The notes: generated from the letters alone by a model not told the origin. Numbered from the stretch's first letter, positions 34,012 through 43,586 are shown. The stretch is DNA of 64,000 bases from Acrocarpospora macrocephala (GCF_009687865.1 NZ_BLAE01000010.1:160202-224201); one strand, 5' to 3'. Made by a program: numbers and translations.

Positions 34012-35424
34012 ATGGACCCCTTTATCTCAGCGACTGAACTTGCAGCACAGATCCGGACCCGCGCGATCAGCCCTGTCGAAGTGGCCGAGTTCTACCTCGA
34101 CCGGATCGAGAGGCACAACCCTGCTCTGAACGCCATCATCTGGCGCAACGACGAGGAGGTGCTCGAACAAGCCAGGCGGGTGGAACGGGCTCTTCGCGAC
34201 AGCGAGGACCGGCTTCCTCCCTTCGCCGGGGTTCCGATGCCCATCAAGGACGTCGTCAGCGTGGCGGGCCAACCGAACACGTTCGGATCGACGGCGTTCT
34301 CCGATGCGCCGCAACTGGAGAACGACCTCATCGTCGACCGGATCCTGGCGGCCGGCTTCATCCCGATGGGCAGGACCAACACGCCGGAAGCCGCAATGAC
34401 CCAGGTCACGGAGAACACGGCGTACGGCATCACCCGGAATCCCTGGGACCTGGACCGCACGCCTGGCGGGTCCAGCGGTGGGGCGTCAGCAGCGGTAGCG
34501 GGTGGTCTCGCGCCAATCGCGAGCGGCGGGGACGGGGCGGGCAGCATCCGGATGCCGGCGAGCTGTACCGGACTGGTCGGGCTGAAGCCGAGCCGTGCGC
34601 GAGTACCCTCGAAGGTCCTGCTCTGGGAGCACGGCGCTGCCGGTGGAGCGCTGACACGGACCGTGCAAGACGCCGCGGGAGTCCTGGACGCTCTGTCGGT
34701 TGCCGATCCCCTCGGCTGGTACCGCGCCCCGACGCCGGAGCGGCCGTTCGTCGAAGAACTCAACCGACCCGTGCAGCCGTTGCGCATCGGACTCCTGACC
34801 CAGGCTCCCGCCGGAGTGCCGGTCGATCCAGCTTGCGTAGCGGCTGCGGAAACGACAGCTCAGCTCCTGGAGGAGTTCGGTCACAATATCGTCCCGCTCC
34901 GTCCCGAGATCATCAGTAGCCGGGCTATCGAGATCTACCTCTACACCGTTCTGGGCGCAGGGCTCCACGCGCTGCCCTGGAGCAGTGCCGATGCTACCGA
35001 GCCCTACATCGCGGCCAGGATGGCGATGGGCGAGAAGAGACCGTCGAGTGACTACATCCGCGATGTCTTCGAGATGCACCTCGAGTCACGGAGGATGATC
35101 GCGCATTGGTTCGACGACTTCGATGTTCTCCTCACTCCGACCTTGGCGACGCGGGTGCCCGAGGTCGGCACCGTACTCGAGGATGCCAACCGTCGTCTGG
35201 ATGGGAGCAGCGAGTTCGAAGCTCGCATGCTGGCTTTCTGCGCCTTCGTGAACATCACCGGGCTTCCCGCCATCTCTCTACCCGTGGCTGTTGACACCGA
35301 CGGCCTTCCGGTGGGCGCTCAGCTCGTGGGCGGCCCGTTCTGCGAGGCCGTACTTCTCCGTCTGGGGTCAGCTCTCGAACAGGTACTGGAATGGCAGTCA
35401 CGCAGGCCACCTCACTTCGTCTGA
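34012..35424 (+). CDS. amidase-signature family amidase
   Basis: 470 residues with the Ser-cisSer-Lys triad: Lys79 in MPIKDVV, the cis-Ser in PGGSSGGASAA (Ser154/155), and nucleophile Ser178 in GAGSIRMPAS. It would hydrolyse an amide to acid and amine, giving a carboxylate that the upstream synthetase could activate. GatA is unlikely because GatB/GatC are not nearby and the DGAGSIR segment differs from the usual DTGGSIR. Confidence 0.85.
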   Translation: MDPFISATELAAQIRTRAISPVEVAEFYLDRIERHNPALNAIIWRNDEEVLEQARRVERALRDSEDRLPPFAGVPMPIKDVVSVAGQPNTFGSTAFSDAPQLENDLIVDRILAAGFIPMGRTNTPEAAMTQVTENTAYGITRNPWDLDRTPGGSSGGASAAVAGGLAPIASGGDGAGSIRMPASCTGLVGLKPSRARVPSKVLLWEHGAAGGALTRTVQDAAGVLDALSVADPLGWYRAPTPERPFVEELNRPVQPLRIGLLTQAPAGVPVDPACVAAAETTAQLLEEFGHNIVPLRPEIISSRAIEIYLYTVLGAGLHALPWSSADATEPYIAARMAMGEKRPSSDYIRDVFEMHLESRRMIAHWFDDFDVLLTPTLATRVPEVGTVLEDANRRLDGSSEFEARMLAFCAFVNITGLPAISLPVAVDTDGLPVGAQLVGGPFCEAVLLRLGSALEQVLEWQSRRPPHFV

Positions 35425-35466
35425 ACAAGCGGCGCTGCAGAAACCACCAGGGAAGAAGGAGACAGA

Positions 35467-36723
35467 GTGAGCCTGGACTCATCGAGGACCGCGTTCGCCC
35501 GAGCTCAGCAGAGCATCGGCGGTGGCGCCGGTTCAGGCATGCGGGCGGCGATGCGGCCGCACCCGCTGTTCGTCGAACGTGCCAGCGGAGCCCACGTCTG
35601 GGACCTGGACGGCGATCGCTACATCGACTACGTGATGGGGTGGGGACCGCTCGTCCTCGGACATGGGAACGCGCACGTCTTGAACGCCGTCAGCGACGCC
35701 ATGAAGAGCATGCAGCTCGTCGGAACGGGCCACCTCGGGGAGATCCTGGCGGCCGAAGCCGTGCTCGAAGCGGTTCCGCACGCCGAGCGTCTGCTCTGGA
35801 GCAACACCGGGACCGAAGCCATCCAAGTGGCGTTGCGACTGGCCAGAGCTGCCACGGGACGGCAGCGGGTGGTCAAGTTCATCCGGTGCTACCACGGATG
35901 GCACGACAGCGTCTTGGCGAGCCTCAGTGACACCGACTCCGGCCAGGAAGCGGTTCCGGCTTCGAAGGGTCAGAGCCCGGCAGCACTTCAGGACCTGATC
36001 ACCGCTGGGTTCAACGATGTCGAACAGATCGCCGAGATCCTCTCAGCGGCCCGTGACCGGGACATCGCCGCTGTCGTGCTCGATCCGATCATGAGCAATG
36101 CCGGCCTCGAGGCAGCTCGGCCTGAGTTCTTGGCGACCATCCGGCGGTTGTGCGACGAGCACGGGGTCGTGCTCATCTTCGACGAAGTCATCACCGGCTT
36201 TCGACTCGCACGCGGAGGTGCAGCCGAGTACTGCGGCGTGCAGCCGGACCTCTCTGTCTTCGGCAAAGCAATGGCCGGCGGTTTCACGCAGAGCGCAGTG
36301 GCGGGCCGAGCGGACCTGATCGACGAGGTCACCCGAGGCGTCGTCCACGCCGGGACGTTCAACAGCAACCCGATTGCGATGGCGGCAGTGAAGGCGACGA
36401 TGGAGGCTCTCGCCGAAGGGTTCGTCTACGAACGGCTCGAGGCGGCCGGCCTTGCTTTCGAACGGACTGTGGGACCCGCTCTCGCTGCCGCGCCTCGGCC
36501 GGCGACGCTGAACCGGGTCGGCTCTCTGCTGCAGATCATCCCCTCCGCCGGATACGGAGCGACCAACGGCAGTGATCCTCAGTGGAACCGCTTCGTCGGT
36601 TCGCTGCTGTCCGAGGGCGTGATGATCACGCCATCCGGCAAGGCGTTCGTGAGCGTGGCACACACGGAGGAGGACTTCGAAGTGACGGCGGAGGCTGTCG
36701 GATCAGCGCTGGCGTCGGACTGA
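35467..36723 (+). CDS. class III PLP-dependent aminotransferase (GSA-aminomutase-like)
   Basis: 418 residues. The PLP-binding Lys267 is in FGKAMAGGF, the ring-nitrogen Asp239 in IFDEVITGFR, and the phosphate-site SNTGTEA lies at about 112-118. The closest family is glutamate-1-semialdehyde 2,1-aminomutase and related omega-aminotransferases. Its place after an amidase and acyl-CoA synthetase suggests amine removal in catabolism, not haem synthesis. The GTG start at 35467 has AAGGAG upstream. Followed by the terminator at 36787-36833. Confidence 0.83.
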   Translation: MSLDSSRTAFARAQQSIGGGAGSGMRAAMRPHPLFVERASGAHVWDLDGDRYIDYVMGWGPLVLGHGNAHVLNAVSDAMKSMQLVGTGHLGEILAAEAVLEAVPHAERLLWSNTGTEAIQVALRLARAATGRQRVVKFIRCYHGWHDSVLASLSDTDSGQEAVPASKGQSPAALQDLITAGFNDVEQIAEILSAARDRDIAAVVLDPIMSNAGLEAARPEFLATIRRLCDEHGVVLIFDEVITGFRLARGGAAEYCGVQPDLSVFGKAMAGGFTQSAVAGRADLIDEVTRGVVHAGTFNSNPIAMAAVKATMEALAEGFVYERLEAAGLAFERTVGPALAAAPRPATLNRVGSLLQIIPSAGYGATNGSDPQWNRFVGSLLSEGVMITPSGKAFVSVAHTEEDFEVTAEAVGSALASD

Positions 36724-36786
36724 TCGGTCCGTCAACCGGCTTCCCAGCGCCAACCACAGGCGTTCGACCGTTCGCATTGCAAAGCA

Positions 36787-36833
36787 CCGGTGGGTGTCCA
36801 GGTCCTGGCGACCTGGACACCCACCGGATTTTG
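36787..36833. terminator. bidirectional intrinsic terminator between convergent operons
   Basis: Perfect 18-bp inverted repeat beginning CCGGTGGGTGTCC, with a 5-base loop (36805-36809), followed by ATTTTG. It lies between the aminotransferase stop (36723) and the flavin reductase stop (36874). Confidence 0.85.
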
Positions 36834-36873
36834 TGCGCTTTCTCCGTGACCGAGAGCGCTTGGCCCCGAGCCG

Positions 36874-37395
36874 TCAGTCCGCGAGGTGGCGGAACGTCCG
36901 ACGGTGGTACAGCAAGGGTTCGCTCTCCTGGGTCACTCGCAGCGACTCGACACGCAGAAGAATGACGTCGTGGTCACCCGCAGGGATTTCGTCCAGCACC
37001 GTGCACTCGAGCCAGACAGGAGCTTTCTCGATGAAGACCGCATCGGAAGGGGACGTGTAGGTGTCGATGTCGGCGAACTTGTCCGTGGCGCTAGCCGACA
37101 ACCGCATACAGACATCTGCTTGTTCCTCCCCGAGCACCGACACCCCGATCCGGGAGGCTGTGCGCACGACCGGCCACGAGGTGGAGGTGTGCTGGACCGA
37201 GGCCAGGACCAGAGGAGGGCTCATCGAGACACCGACACAGAACGAACTGGCCGCCAATCCGACCGGCCGTCCGTCCACTTGAGCGCACACTGCGACGACG
37301 CCGGACGGGAAACTCGCGAAGGCGTCCCGCAGATGCTCAGGTGTGACGGCACCGAGCGTGTTCGCGTCCGGCCGTGCATCCGAGGTCATCGTCAC
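36874..37395 (-). CDS. flavin reductase, HpaC-like (monooxygenase small component)
   Basis: 173 residues, FMN-binding split-barrel of the flavin reductase family: FASFPSGVVAVCAQVDG, PVGLAASSFCVGVSMSPPLV and the late HDVILLRVESL. It should supply reduced flavin to the group D monooxygenase at 38408-39598. The GTG at 37395 overlaps the stop of the upstream esterase (GTGA); an ATG at 37389 is also possible. Confidence 0.87.
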   Translation of the reverse strand: MTMTSDARPDANTLGAVTPEHLRDAFASFPSGVVAVCAQVDGRPVGLAASSFCVGVSMSPPLVLASVQHTSTSWPVVRTASRIGVSVLGEEQADVCMRLSASATDKFADIDTYTSPSDAVFIEKAPVWLECTVLDEIPAGDHDVILLRVESLRVTQESEPLLYHRRTFRHLAD

Positions 37396-38351
37396 CGGGC
37401 GCTCCTGCCAAGGGCCGGGTCTCCGGCGCTGCGCACCGAACCGCTGAGGCAGGACCTGACGAACTCACCGATCCGGGCCACCGATTCGGTTGCTTCCGGC
37501 GCCGTCCCGACGAGGAACTGGAAGACGTGCTGCATCTCGGGCACGACGTCCAGTTCGACGCTGACTCCCTTGCTCCGGGCCAGCTCGGCGAAGTTCTCGA
37601 CCCCGCTGAGCAGGCATTCGTACCCGCCGCAGGTGATGAGCATGGGCGGGAGCCCCGACGGGTCGCTGAGCAAGGGGTTCACGTAGTGGTCAGTCCGGGC
37701 ACGCTCGGCGTCCCCCAGGTAGACGGCCGCGCTGGGTGCCATGGCAGCAGCGGGCGGTGCCACCACGTCGTTGTCGACATTGGTGACGAAGGTTTCGCCT
37801 TCGCCGAGCACGTCGTAGTACGGAGACATCGCCACGATCGCGGCCGGCATGGGTTGCCCGTCATCTGCGAGGTGCAGCCCGAGCGCGGTCGCCAGTGATC
37901 CTCCCGCGGAATCACCGACCACGACGATCCGGTTGGGCGCATAACCTTGGGCGACCAGATGATCGTAGGCCGCGCGCGCGTCCTCGAGTTGCGCCGGGAA
38001 GAGGTGCTCCGGCGCAAGGCGGTAGTCGATGCCGAAGGCGCGGACCCCGGACTCCTTCGCCACGTGGGCGAACAGGCGGCGATGACCCGTACTGCTTCCC
38101 GAGATGTAGCCACCTCCGTGCAGATAGAGGATGATCGCATCCGAGACGGCGTCCGGCGGGAACGCCCACATGCCGCCGACCGGGCCGGAGCGGTCCGTCC
38201 GGAAGCTCACCCCCTCAGCCTCGGTCGCGAACCGGAGCATGCAGTCGAAGATCTCACGGACCGAGTCGAGGCCGATCGGTGGATCGGCGCTCAAACGCGC
38301 GCCTACATTCTTAAACATCTCCGTCAGAACTGCGGATTCCGGACTGGCCAT
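37392..38351 (-). CDS. alpha/beta hydrolase, hormone-sensitive-lipase family
   Basis: 319 residues: oxyanion motif HGGGY at 78-82, nucleophile GDSAGG with Ser148, and a late His in EMQHVFQF. HSL-type esterases act on short acyl esters or lactones. The ATG at 38351 has AAGGAG upstream. It sits between the monooxygenase and flavin reductase genes on the same strand, so it may open a lactone or ester made by that oxygenation. Confidence 0.87.
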   Translation of the reverse strand: MASPESAVLTEMFKNVGARLSADPPIGLDSVREIFDCMLRFATEAEGVSFRTDRSGPVGGMWAFPPDAVSDAIILYLHGGGYISGSSTGHRRLFAHVAKESGVRAFGIDYRLAPEHLFPAQLEDARAAYDHLVAQGYAPNRIVVVGDSAGGSLATALGLHLADDGQPMPAAIVAMSPYYDVLGEGETFVTNVDNDVVAPPAAAMAPSAAVYLGDAERARTDHYVNPLLSDPSGLPPMLITCGGYECLLSGVENFAELARSKGVSVELDVVPEMQHVFQFLVGTAPEATESVARIGEFVRSCLSGSVRSAGDPALGRSAR

Positions 38352-38407
38352 GGTGCTCTCCTTGAAATCAGTGAGTGCCGAAAGGGGTGCGAGTTTCGTG
38401 TCTCCGG

Positions 38408-39598
38408 CTACTTGGCCCACTCCTGGATGAAGGGCTCGGCCGCGTTCGCGAGGGTCACTGGATCAACGAAGGCGTGGTTGCGCGCGACGGTGACATCCCG
38501 AAGGCACCGGCCGATGACGCTCGGGTTGCGGAAGGTCTTGGTGCCGCCCCACAGGGCGCAGAAGCTGACGACCTCACCCGCGACGTCGTGCAGGTATGTC
38601 ACTGCCTGCCTGATGCGAGCTCGCTCAGCCACCGTGAGACCGCCGCGTTCGTGGACGCCGTTCAGGGCGTCGTCCAAACTCTTGTAGTAGAGGTCGCGTG
38701 CCGCGTGATACATGGCCTCGTGCTTGGTGAACTCGGCGCCGAACAACGGGTGCTGATCCACGGTCTCCGGGTAGCCCAGGCGGCGGCGGCCGATGGATGC
38801 GGACGCGATCTCCGCCAGGGCGCGCCGCATGGCGCCGATCACGACCGGCGCGTGACCTGAGACGGCCGTACTCAGGAAGTCGAGTTCAGTGCCGACGTAG
38901 GGCGCCCCTTCCGGCGCCGAGATCTCCTCGAACTTCCGGACGCGGTCGCTGGCGATGAACTGTTCCGGCACGCGGATGTCGTAGCTACCTGTTGCCGCCA
39001 TCCCCAGGACATCCCAGTTCCCCAGCTTCTCGACCTTGTCCTTGTCGACCATGCAGCAACGCATCTCGGGGTCACCGGTCGTGGTGGTGACAACGTTGCC
39101 CTGCTCATCGTGGACGACCGCCATGACCAGGACCTGGCCGGCGGCGTCGAACCCGCTGTTGAACGGGATCGGTCCGCTGCTGAGCCGCAGGCCACCGTCG
39201 ACGATGACGGCCTTGCCGAGTGGTGCGTAGGTGCCACATCCCAGCGGCATCGAGCCGTGTTCGGCGACCAGCTTTTCGCTGGCGGGGAACATCCAGGAGC
39301 ACAACCCGGTCGCGCCCATGTTCGCCATGAGCATCCACCCGGTTGATCCGTCTGCCGCGGAGACCTCTTCGATGACCCGCACTGCGGTGTCCCATTCCAG
39401 CCCGAATCCGCCCATCTGCTCCGGGACGGTGATCCAGAAGAGCCCCCGTTCCCGGAGGGCTTCGATCACCCGGGGCGTTACTCGCCCGATGCGCTCACTT
39501 TCGTCTGCGTCAGCGATCACGATCGGCGCGACATCTCGCGCTCGCTGTACCAAGTCCGCCTTGATGTCGAGCGACGTCGTTTGCTCAGCAATGGACAC
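38408..39598 (-). CDS. group D flavin-dependent monooxygenase, HsaA-like (acyl-CoA dehydrogenase fold)
   Basis: 396 residues with the acyl-CoA dehydrogenase fold. It resembles two-component hydroxylases: N-terminal VIEALRERGLFWITVPEQMG GFG, mid-domain LSSGPIPFNSGFDAAGQVLV and a C-terminal helix bundle with LYYKSLDDALNG. A flavin reductase gene follows in the same operon, favouring an oxygenase over a dehydrogenase. It probably hydroxylates an aromatic or alicyclic ring. The regulatory element at 39649-39699 is 51 bases upstream. Confidence 0.8.
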   Translation of the reverse strand: MSIAEQTTSLDIKADLVQRARDVAPIVIADADESERIGRVTPRVIEALRERGLFWITVPEQMGGFGLEWDTAVRVIEEVSAADGSTGWMLMANMGATGLCSWMFPASEKLVAEHGSMPLGCGTYAPLGKAVIVDGGLRLSSGPIPFNSGFDAAGQVLVMAVVHDEQGNVVTTTTGDPEMRCCMVDKDKVEKLGNWDVLGMAATGSYDIRVPEQFIASDRVRKFEEISAPEGAPYVGTELDFLSTAVSGHAPVVIGAMRRALAEIASASIGRRRLGYPETVDQHPLFGAEFTKHEAMYHAARDLYYKSLDDALNGVHERGGLTVAERARIRQAVTYLHDVAGEVVSFCALWGGTKTFRNPSVIGRCLRDVTVARNHAFVDPVTLANAAEPFIQEWAK

Positions 39599-39648
39599 TG
39601 GGAATCAGTCCTTTCAGACAATAGGGGCGCTAGTTCGCTTCTCCTAAG

Positions 39649-39699
39649 TGGGACACCTTGCCTGAGTGTGCCACATCGGGACATGTCTGTGCTACTGTT
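39649..39699. promoter_or_regulatory. repeated ~50-bp regulatory element, copy 1
   Basis: Shares the exact 20-base core GAGTGTGCCACATCGGGACA (39664-39683) with copy 2 at 43551-43570, plus an upstream GGGACA at the same distance and a downstream GCTA-containing stretch. The core contains the small palindrome TGTGCCACA. It lies just upstream of the monooxygenase operon, so it is a likely operator for the island's own regulator. Confidence 0.65.
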
Positions 39700-39711
39700 C
39701 TGAGATCTTGA

Positions 39712-40713
39712 TCACTCCGACCCCGACCGTGCGGGTGCCAGTGGACGTGCACCGGCTTTGCGTGAGTTCGCACCGGGACGGCGTTGACGCCACACGGCGA
39801 AAGCCACTGCGAGAATCAGGGCGCCGCCGTTGAACATGTCGTTCAACCACTGGACGCCGGTGACCAGTTGCATGCCTTTCACCCCGATGGCGAGGACGTA
39901 GACCGCGAGCAGCGTGCCCCAAGCGTTGGGACGGCCCGGACGGACCTGGGTGGTGCCCAGGAACGCTGCGGCGAAGGCCGGCAGTAGGAGGCCCGGCCCG
40001 TAGGTCAAAGACGGTCCTGTGAGCGAGCCGTACAGCACTCCCGCGATTCCGGCGATAGCGGCCGAAGCGATCATCGACATCCATCGCCATCTTCCGACGG
40101 CGACGCCCGACAGATGAGCCGCTTCCTCGTTCCCACCGATGGCGTAGATATACCGGCCGGCAGGAGTGTGCTCGAGCACCCACCAAACGAGGACGGTCAG
40201 CAGGAGGAGGTAGATCACGACGATCTGGAACCCGAACACCGTCTGCTGGGTCAGGTCCCGCCACCCGGGCGACCGGGGCAGGGGCGGCTGCGCCCCGTCG
40301 GAGATGATCGTTTGGAACGCTGCGATGATCGTGGCTGTCCCCAGCGTGGCGATGAAGGCGTCGACCCGCAACTTGACAACGACGAAGCCGTTGACGAGGC
40401 CGGCCACGGCCGCGATCACAACCGTGACCAGAATCGCCGGCCCCATGGACCATCCGTGGTTGCTTTGCAAGGTCACAACGATGACCGTCGATATGCCTGC
40501 GACCGCGCCGACGGAAAGGTCGTAGCAACCGCCGGCCATCGGGATGAGGACCGCGAGCGCCAGCATGGCGCCGATCGCCTGGTTGGACGCCACCGAATGC
40601 AGCGTGCCGGAAGTCAGGAAGAGGTCGGGCGTCCAGAGCCCGAAGATGAGGACGAACAACGCGCCGAGATAAAGGCCGCTGAACCGATCCATGCCGGCGT
40701 TACGAATCCTCAT
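39712..40713 (-). CDS. ribose-type ABC transporter permease
   Basis: 333 residues, 8-10 membrane helices, family BPD_transp_2: the signature PMAGGCYDLSVGAVAGISTV in the second quarter and FLGTTQVRPGRPNAWGTLLA near the end. It pairs with the tandem ATPase gene, which overlaps its start by 14 bases. Imports a small solute, not necessarily a sugar given the catabolic setting. Confidence 0.88.
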   Translation of the reverse strand: MRIRNAGMDRFSGLYLGALFVLIFGLWTPDLFLTSGTLHSVASNQAIGAMLALAVLIPMAGGCYDLSVGAVAGISTVIVVTLQSNHGWSMGPAILVTVVIAAVAGLVNGFVVVKLRVDAFIATLGTATIIAAFQTIISDGAQPPLPRSPGWRDLTQQTVFGFQIVVIYLLLLTVLVWWVLEHTPAGRYIYAIGGNEEAAHLSGVAVGRWRWMSMIASAAIAGIAGVLYGSLTGPSLTYGPGLLLPAFAAAFLGTTQVRPGRPNAWGTLLAVYVLAIGVKGMQLVTGVQWLNDMFNGGALILAVAFAVWRQRRPGANSRKAGARPLAPARSGSE

Positions 40714-42262
40714 GATGTTCCTCGTGAGTCGAAACGAGTGTGCGTCGGGTGACGTTGCCGATGGTCACGTCGCTGCCCTCGAGGATCTCCACGACCTCTC
40801 CCGCTCGGAGGATCAAGACGCGGTGGCTCAGCGCCACGAGCTCGTCGACGTCCGAGGAGCTCACCAGCACCGCGGTACCGCTCTTCGCGGCACCGACCAG
40901 CTCCTCGTGGATTCGCGCGCGAGCCTGGATGTCGACGCCCTGGGTGGGTTCGTCGACCATCAACACGGACGGCTCGCAGTTCAGCCAGCGGGCAAGCAGG
41001 ATCTTCTGTTGGTTCCCCCCGCTGAAGGCTGAGAGCGGCAAGGTCGAACCGTCGTCAGGCCGGACACCGAGCCGACTGAACCAGTAGGCGGTCTGACGCC
41101 GTTCCTGGGTGCGCCGCATCAGCGGGAACCGCCAGTGCTTGGTGACCTTGGCCAGACTCAGGTTCTCCTGCGCGGACAATCCAAGAACTCCGCCCCGGGT
41201 CCGCCGCTCCGCCGGCATGAAGACCATGCCCGCTCTGATCGATCGGCGCGGGTCGTTGGGTCGCAGCGGCGCGTTCTTGACCCTCACCTCACCGTCGATG
41301 CGTTTGAGAGCACCGAAGAGCGAGCCGAGCACGGCTTCGCGGCCCGAACCGGTGATGCCTGCGACACCAACGATCTCGCCCTGCCTGACGTCGAGGTCGA
41401 ACGGGGCGACGGTCTGCGTGGAGACCGAACGAGCGGTGAGGGCTACGGGCGCATCGGCGGGATCGGCCAGCTTCTCGGCGATGGCTTGGGTCTCGTCGAG
41501 TTCATCGCCGACGAGCAGGTGGACGAGTTCCGATCTGGTCAGTCCCTCCATCCCGCGTGAGGCGATCCGTCGTCCGTCGCGGAGCACCGTGACCTGGTGC
41601 GCGACCCGGAGGACCTCCTCCAACCGGTGCGTGACGAAGATGACGCCGACTTGGTGGCTGCTCACCCGCCTGATCGTGGCCAGGAGCTGATCGACCTCGT
41701 CGTGCGGCAGGGTGGCCGTCGGTTCGTCCAGCACCAGCAGCCTGACCTCTTCGCCGGATGCGGGACTCAACGCACGCGCTACCGCGACTTCGGTCTTCTG
41801 CGCCGGCGTGAGCGCACCGACGAGCGCGTCCGGGTCCAGGTCCAGACCTGCTCGATCGAGCATGGCGACCGCCAGGTGCCGGGCTCGGCGCGATCTCACC
41901 GTGGCCAGCGTTCGGGGGAAGCCCCGGCCGAACATGACGTTGTCGAGGACGGAGGAGGTGTCGATCAACCCGAGATCCTGGTGCACGAAACGGCATCCCG
42001 ACGAGCGCGAGGACTCCGGCGACCCGAACGTGAGCTCACTTCCGGCGACGCGCACCGAGCCGCCCGGGTCCGGCTTGTGGTACCCGGACAGGATCTTGAT
42101 GAAGGTCGACTTCCCGGAACCGTTACCTCCCAGGAGAGCGTGGACCTGGCCAGCCTCGATCGTCAGATTGAGACCGGCCAGGGCCGCCTGCCCAGAGAAC
42201 GTCTTGGACAGATTGCTCACTTGCAGCACTGGTGCCTGTGGCGAGATAGCTGCTGATCGCAT
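40700..42262 (-). CDS. ribose-type ABC transporter ATPase (two ABC domains)
   Basis: 520 residues with two ABC domains as in RbsA. The first has Walker A GGNGSGKST at 45-53 and Walker B RLLVLDEPTATL. The second has a degenerate P-loop (GITGSGRE) with an intact FSGGNQQK signature and VLMVDEPTQGVD. The signature of the first domain (TPAQKTEVAVARAL) is weak, as usual in this family. The ATG at 42262 follows the binding-protein stop almost directly; a GTG at 42265 is also possible. Confidence 0.88.
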   Translation of the reverse strand: MRSAAISPQAPVLQVSNLSKTFSGQAALAGLNLTIEAGQVHALLGGNGSGKSTFIKILSGYHKPDPGGSVRVAGSELTFGSPESSRSSGCRFVHQDLGLIDTSSVLDNVMFGRGFPRTLATVRSRRARHLAVAMLDRAGLDLDPDALVGALTPAQKTEVAVARALSPASGEEVRLLVLDEPTATLPHDEVDQLLATIRRVSSHQVGVIFVTHRLEEVLRVAHQVTVLRDGRRIASRGMEGLTRSELVHLLVGDELDETQAIAEKLADPADAPVALTARSVSTQTVAPFDLDVRQGEIVGVAGITGSGREAVLGSLFGALKRIDGEVRVKNAPLRPNDPRRSIRAGMVFMPAERRTRGGVLGLSAQENLSLAKVTKHWRFPLMRRTQERRQTAYWFSRLGVRPDDGSTLPLSAFSGGNQQKILLARWLNCEPSVLMVDEPTQGVDIQARARIHEELVGAAKSGTAVLVSSSDVDELVALSHRVLILRAGEVVEILEGSDVTIGNVTRRTLVSTHEEHHEDS

Positions 42263-42265
42263 CAC

Positions 42266-43426
42266 TTACTTGAGCTTCCAGAGCTTCTCGAACTGCGCCC
42301 GGAAGTCAGCGGGCTCCTCGTAGCTGCTGAACGGTTCGGCGGTGTTCTCCTTGACGAAGAGCTGCATCGGGATCTGCCCGTAGCCCTCGGGGAACGGGAC
42401 CCCGGCCGACTTGCGGAGGGCGGAGTCCACGGCGAGCCAACCCGCGTACTTCGCGGAGAAGGGAACGAAGCCAGTCGCCCGACCGTCCATCACGTCCTGC
42501 AGATCCTGCTCGGTCGAACCGACGGCAAGGATGCGGATGTCGTTGAGCCCGGCCGTCTGGAGGGCGCTGGAAAGCCCCTGCGCGAAATCCGAGGACGGCA
42601 GGATCACGTACTTGATCCCGGGGTTCCGCTGCAGTTCCGAGGTGATCACCCCGTTCACCTGCCCGGCCGCGACCTGCGCGAGGCCGACGTCGACACTGCT
42701 GAGCTCACAGGTGTCGCATGCTTTGTAGGCCTCCTCGACGCCCGCGTCGAAGGCCTTCAGGGTCACCAGATCAGGGACCCGAACAAGCAGCCCCTCTGCG
42801 GTTCCCTTCGAATCGGAGATCGTGTAGTTGGCAAGGAGCTTCGCCTGGGTGTTCTGGCTCTCGTCGCCGAAGATGTTCGCCGGAACAGTCTCGTTGAGCT
42901 TGACCGGCCCGACGACCGCGGGCACCAACTGCACACCGGCCTTCTGGTACGCAGGGAGGACGGTGGACCACACTGCCTCCGGCAGCGCCGTGAACCCGAC
43001 CGCCGCCGGCGAGAGGTCCAGAGCCTGGTTGAGGGCTGCGACGAGCGACGCGGGGTCTGCCAGCTTGAACGTCAGGTTCTTGTAGTTCCACCCGACGGTC
43101 TCCGCAGCCTCCTTCGCCCCTCCGGCGATGTCGCGGCACAGTGACGTGTCACAGGAGACCCACACGAAGGTCTTGCCTGTCTCGGGCAGACCGGGCAGTG
43201 ATTCGGTCACCGTGATTTGGGTCGGCGTCTCCAGGAACGGCTTCACGAACGCCTGAGCCGCTGCTGCCGCTTCGCTGGCCCCGGCTGAGTCCCCCGCTTT
43301 CGACTTCGCCGAGTCGTCGCTTCCGCAGGCCGCCAGAGCAAGCCCGGCCGCGACCGCGACAGTCACCGCGATCGCGGTCCGGACGTGCTGTTCCCCGCCC
43401 GATCGCACAGTCCTTCTGACCCTCAT
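42266..43426 (-). CDS. ribose-type ABC transporter substrate-binding lipoprotein
   Basis: 386 residues. The lipoprotein signal peptide ends in LAAC with Cys34, followed by an Ala/Ser-rich linker and a two-lobed Peripla_BP_4-type fold. AGGAGA precedes the ATG at 43426. First gene of the three-gene importer operon; the second copy of the ~50-bp regulatory element is upstream. Four additional cysteines in the mature part (SCDTSLC, ACDTC) may form disulfides and are unusual for simple sugar binders. Ligand unknown. Confidence 0.87.
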   Translation of the reverse strand: MRVRRTVRSGGEQHVRTAIAVTVAVAAGLALAACGSDDSAKSKAGDSAGASEAAAAAQAFVKPFLETPTQITVTESLPGLPETGKTFVWVSCDTSLCRDIAGGAKEAAETVGWNYKNLTFKLADPASLVAALNQALDLSPAAVGFTALPEAVWSTVLPAYQKAGVQLVPAVVGPVKLNETVPANIFGDESQNTQAKLLANYTISDSKGTAEGLLVRVPDLVTLKAFDAGVEEAYKACDTCELSSVDVGLAQVAAGQVNGVITSELQRNPGIKYVILPSSDFAQGLSSALQTAGLNDIRILAVGSTEQDLQDVMDGRATGFVPFSAKYAGWLAVDSALRKSAGVPFPEGYGQIPMQLFVKENTAEPFSSYEEPADFRAQFEKLWKLK

Positions 43427-43525
43427 TTGGTTCTCCTCTGACTCGTCCCCGAGCGATATCCGCAGGAGCAGGAGCGCCGCCGTGAATCCAGGTAGAACCC
43501 CACGAACGATGCGTCTACACCTCAC

Positions 43526-43586
43526 GTCCCAAACTTGGGACATGTGGCGGGAGTGTGCCACATCGGGACAGATATGCGCTATGGTT
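43526..43586. promoter_or_regulatory. repeated ~50-bp regulatory element, copy 2, with palindrome
   Basis: Begins with a perfect palindrome GTCCCAA-AC-TTGGGAC (43526-43541), followed by the 20-base core shared with copy 1 (43551-43570). Located between the importer operon (start 43426) and the divergent MDR operon (start 43717), so it could control both. Confidence 0.65.
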
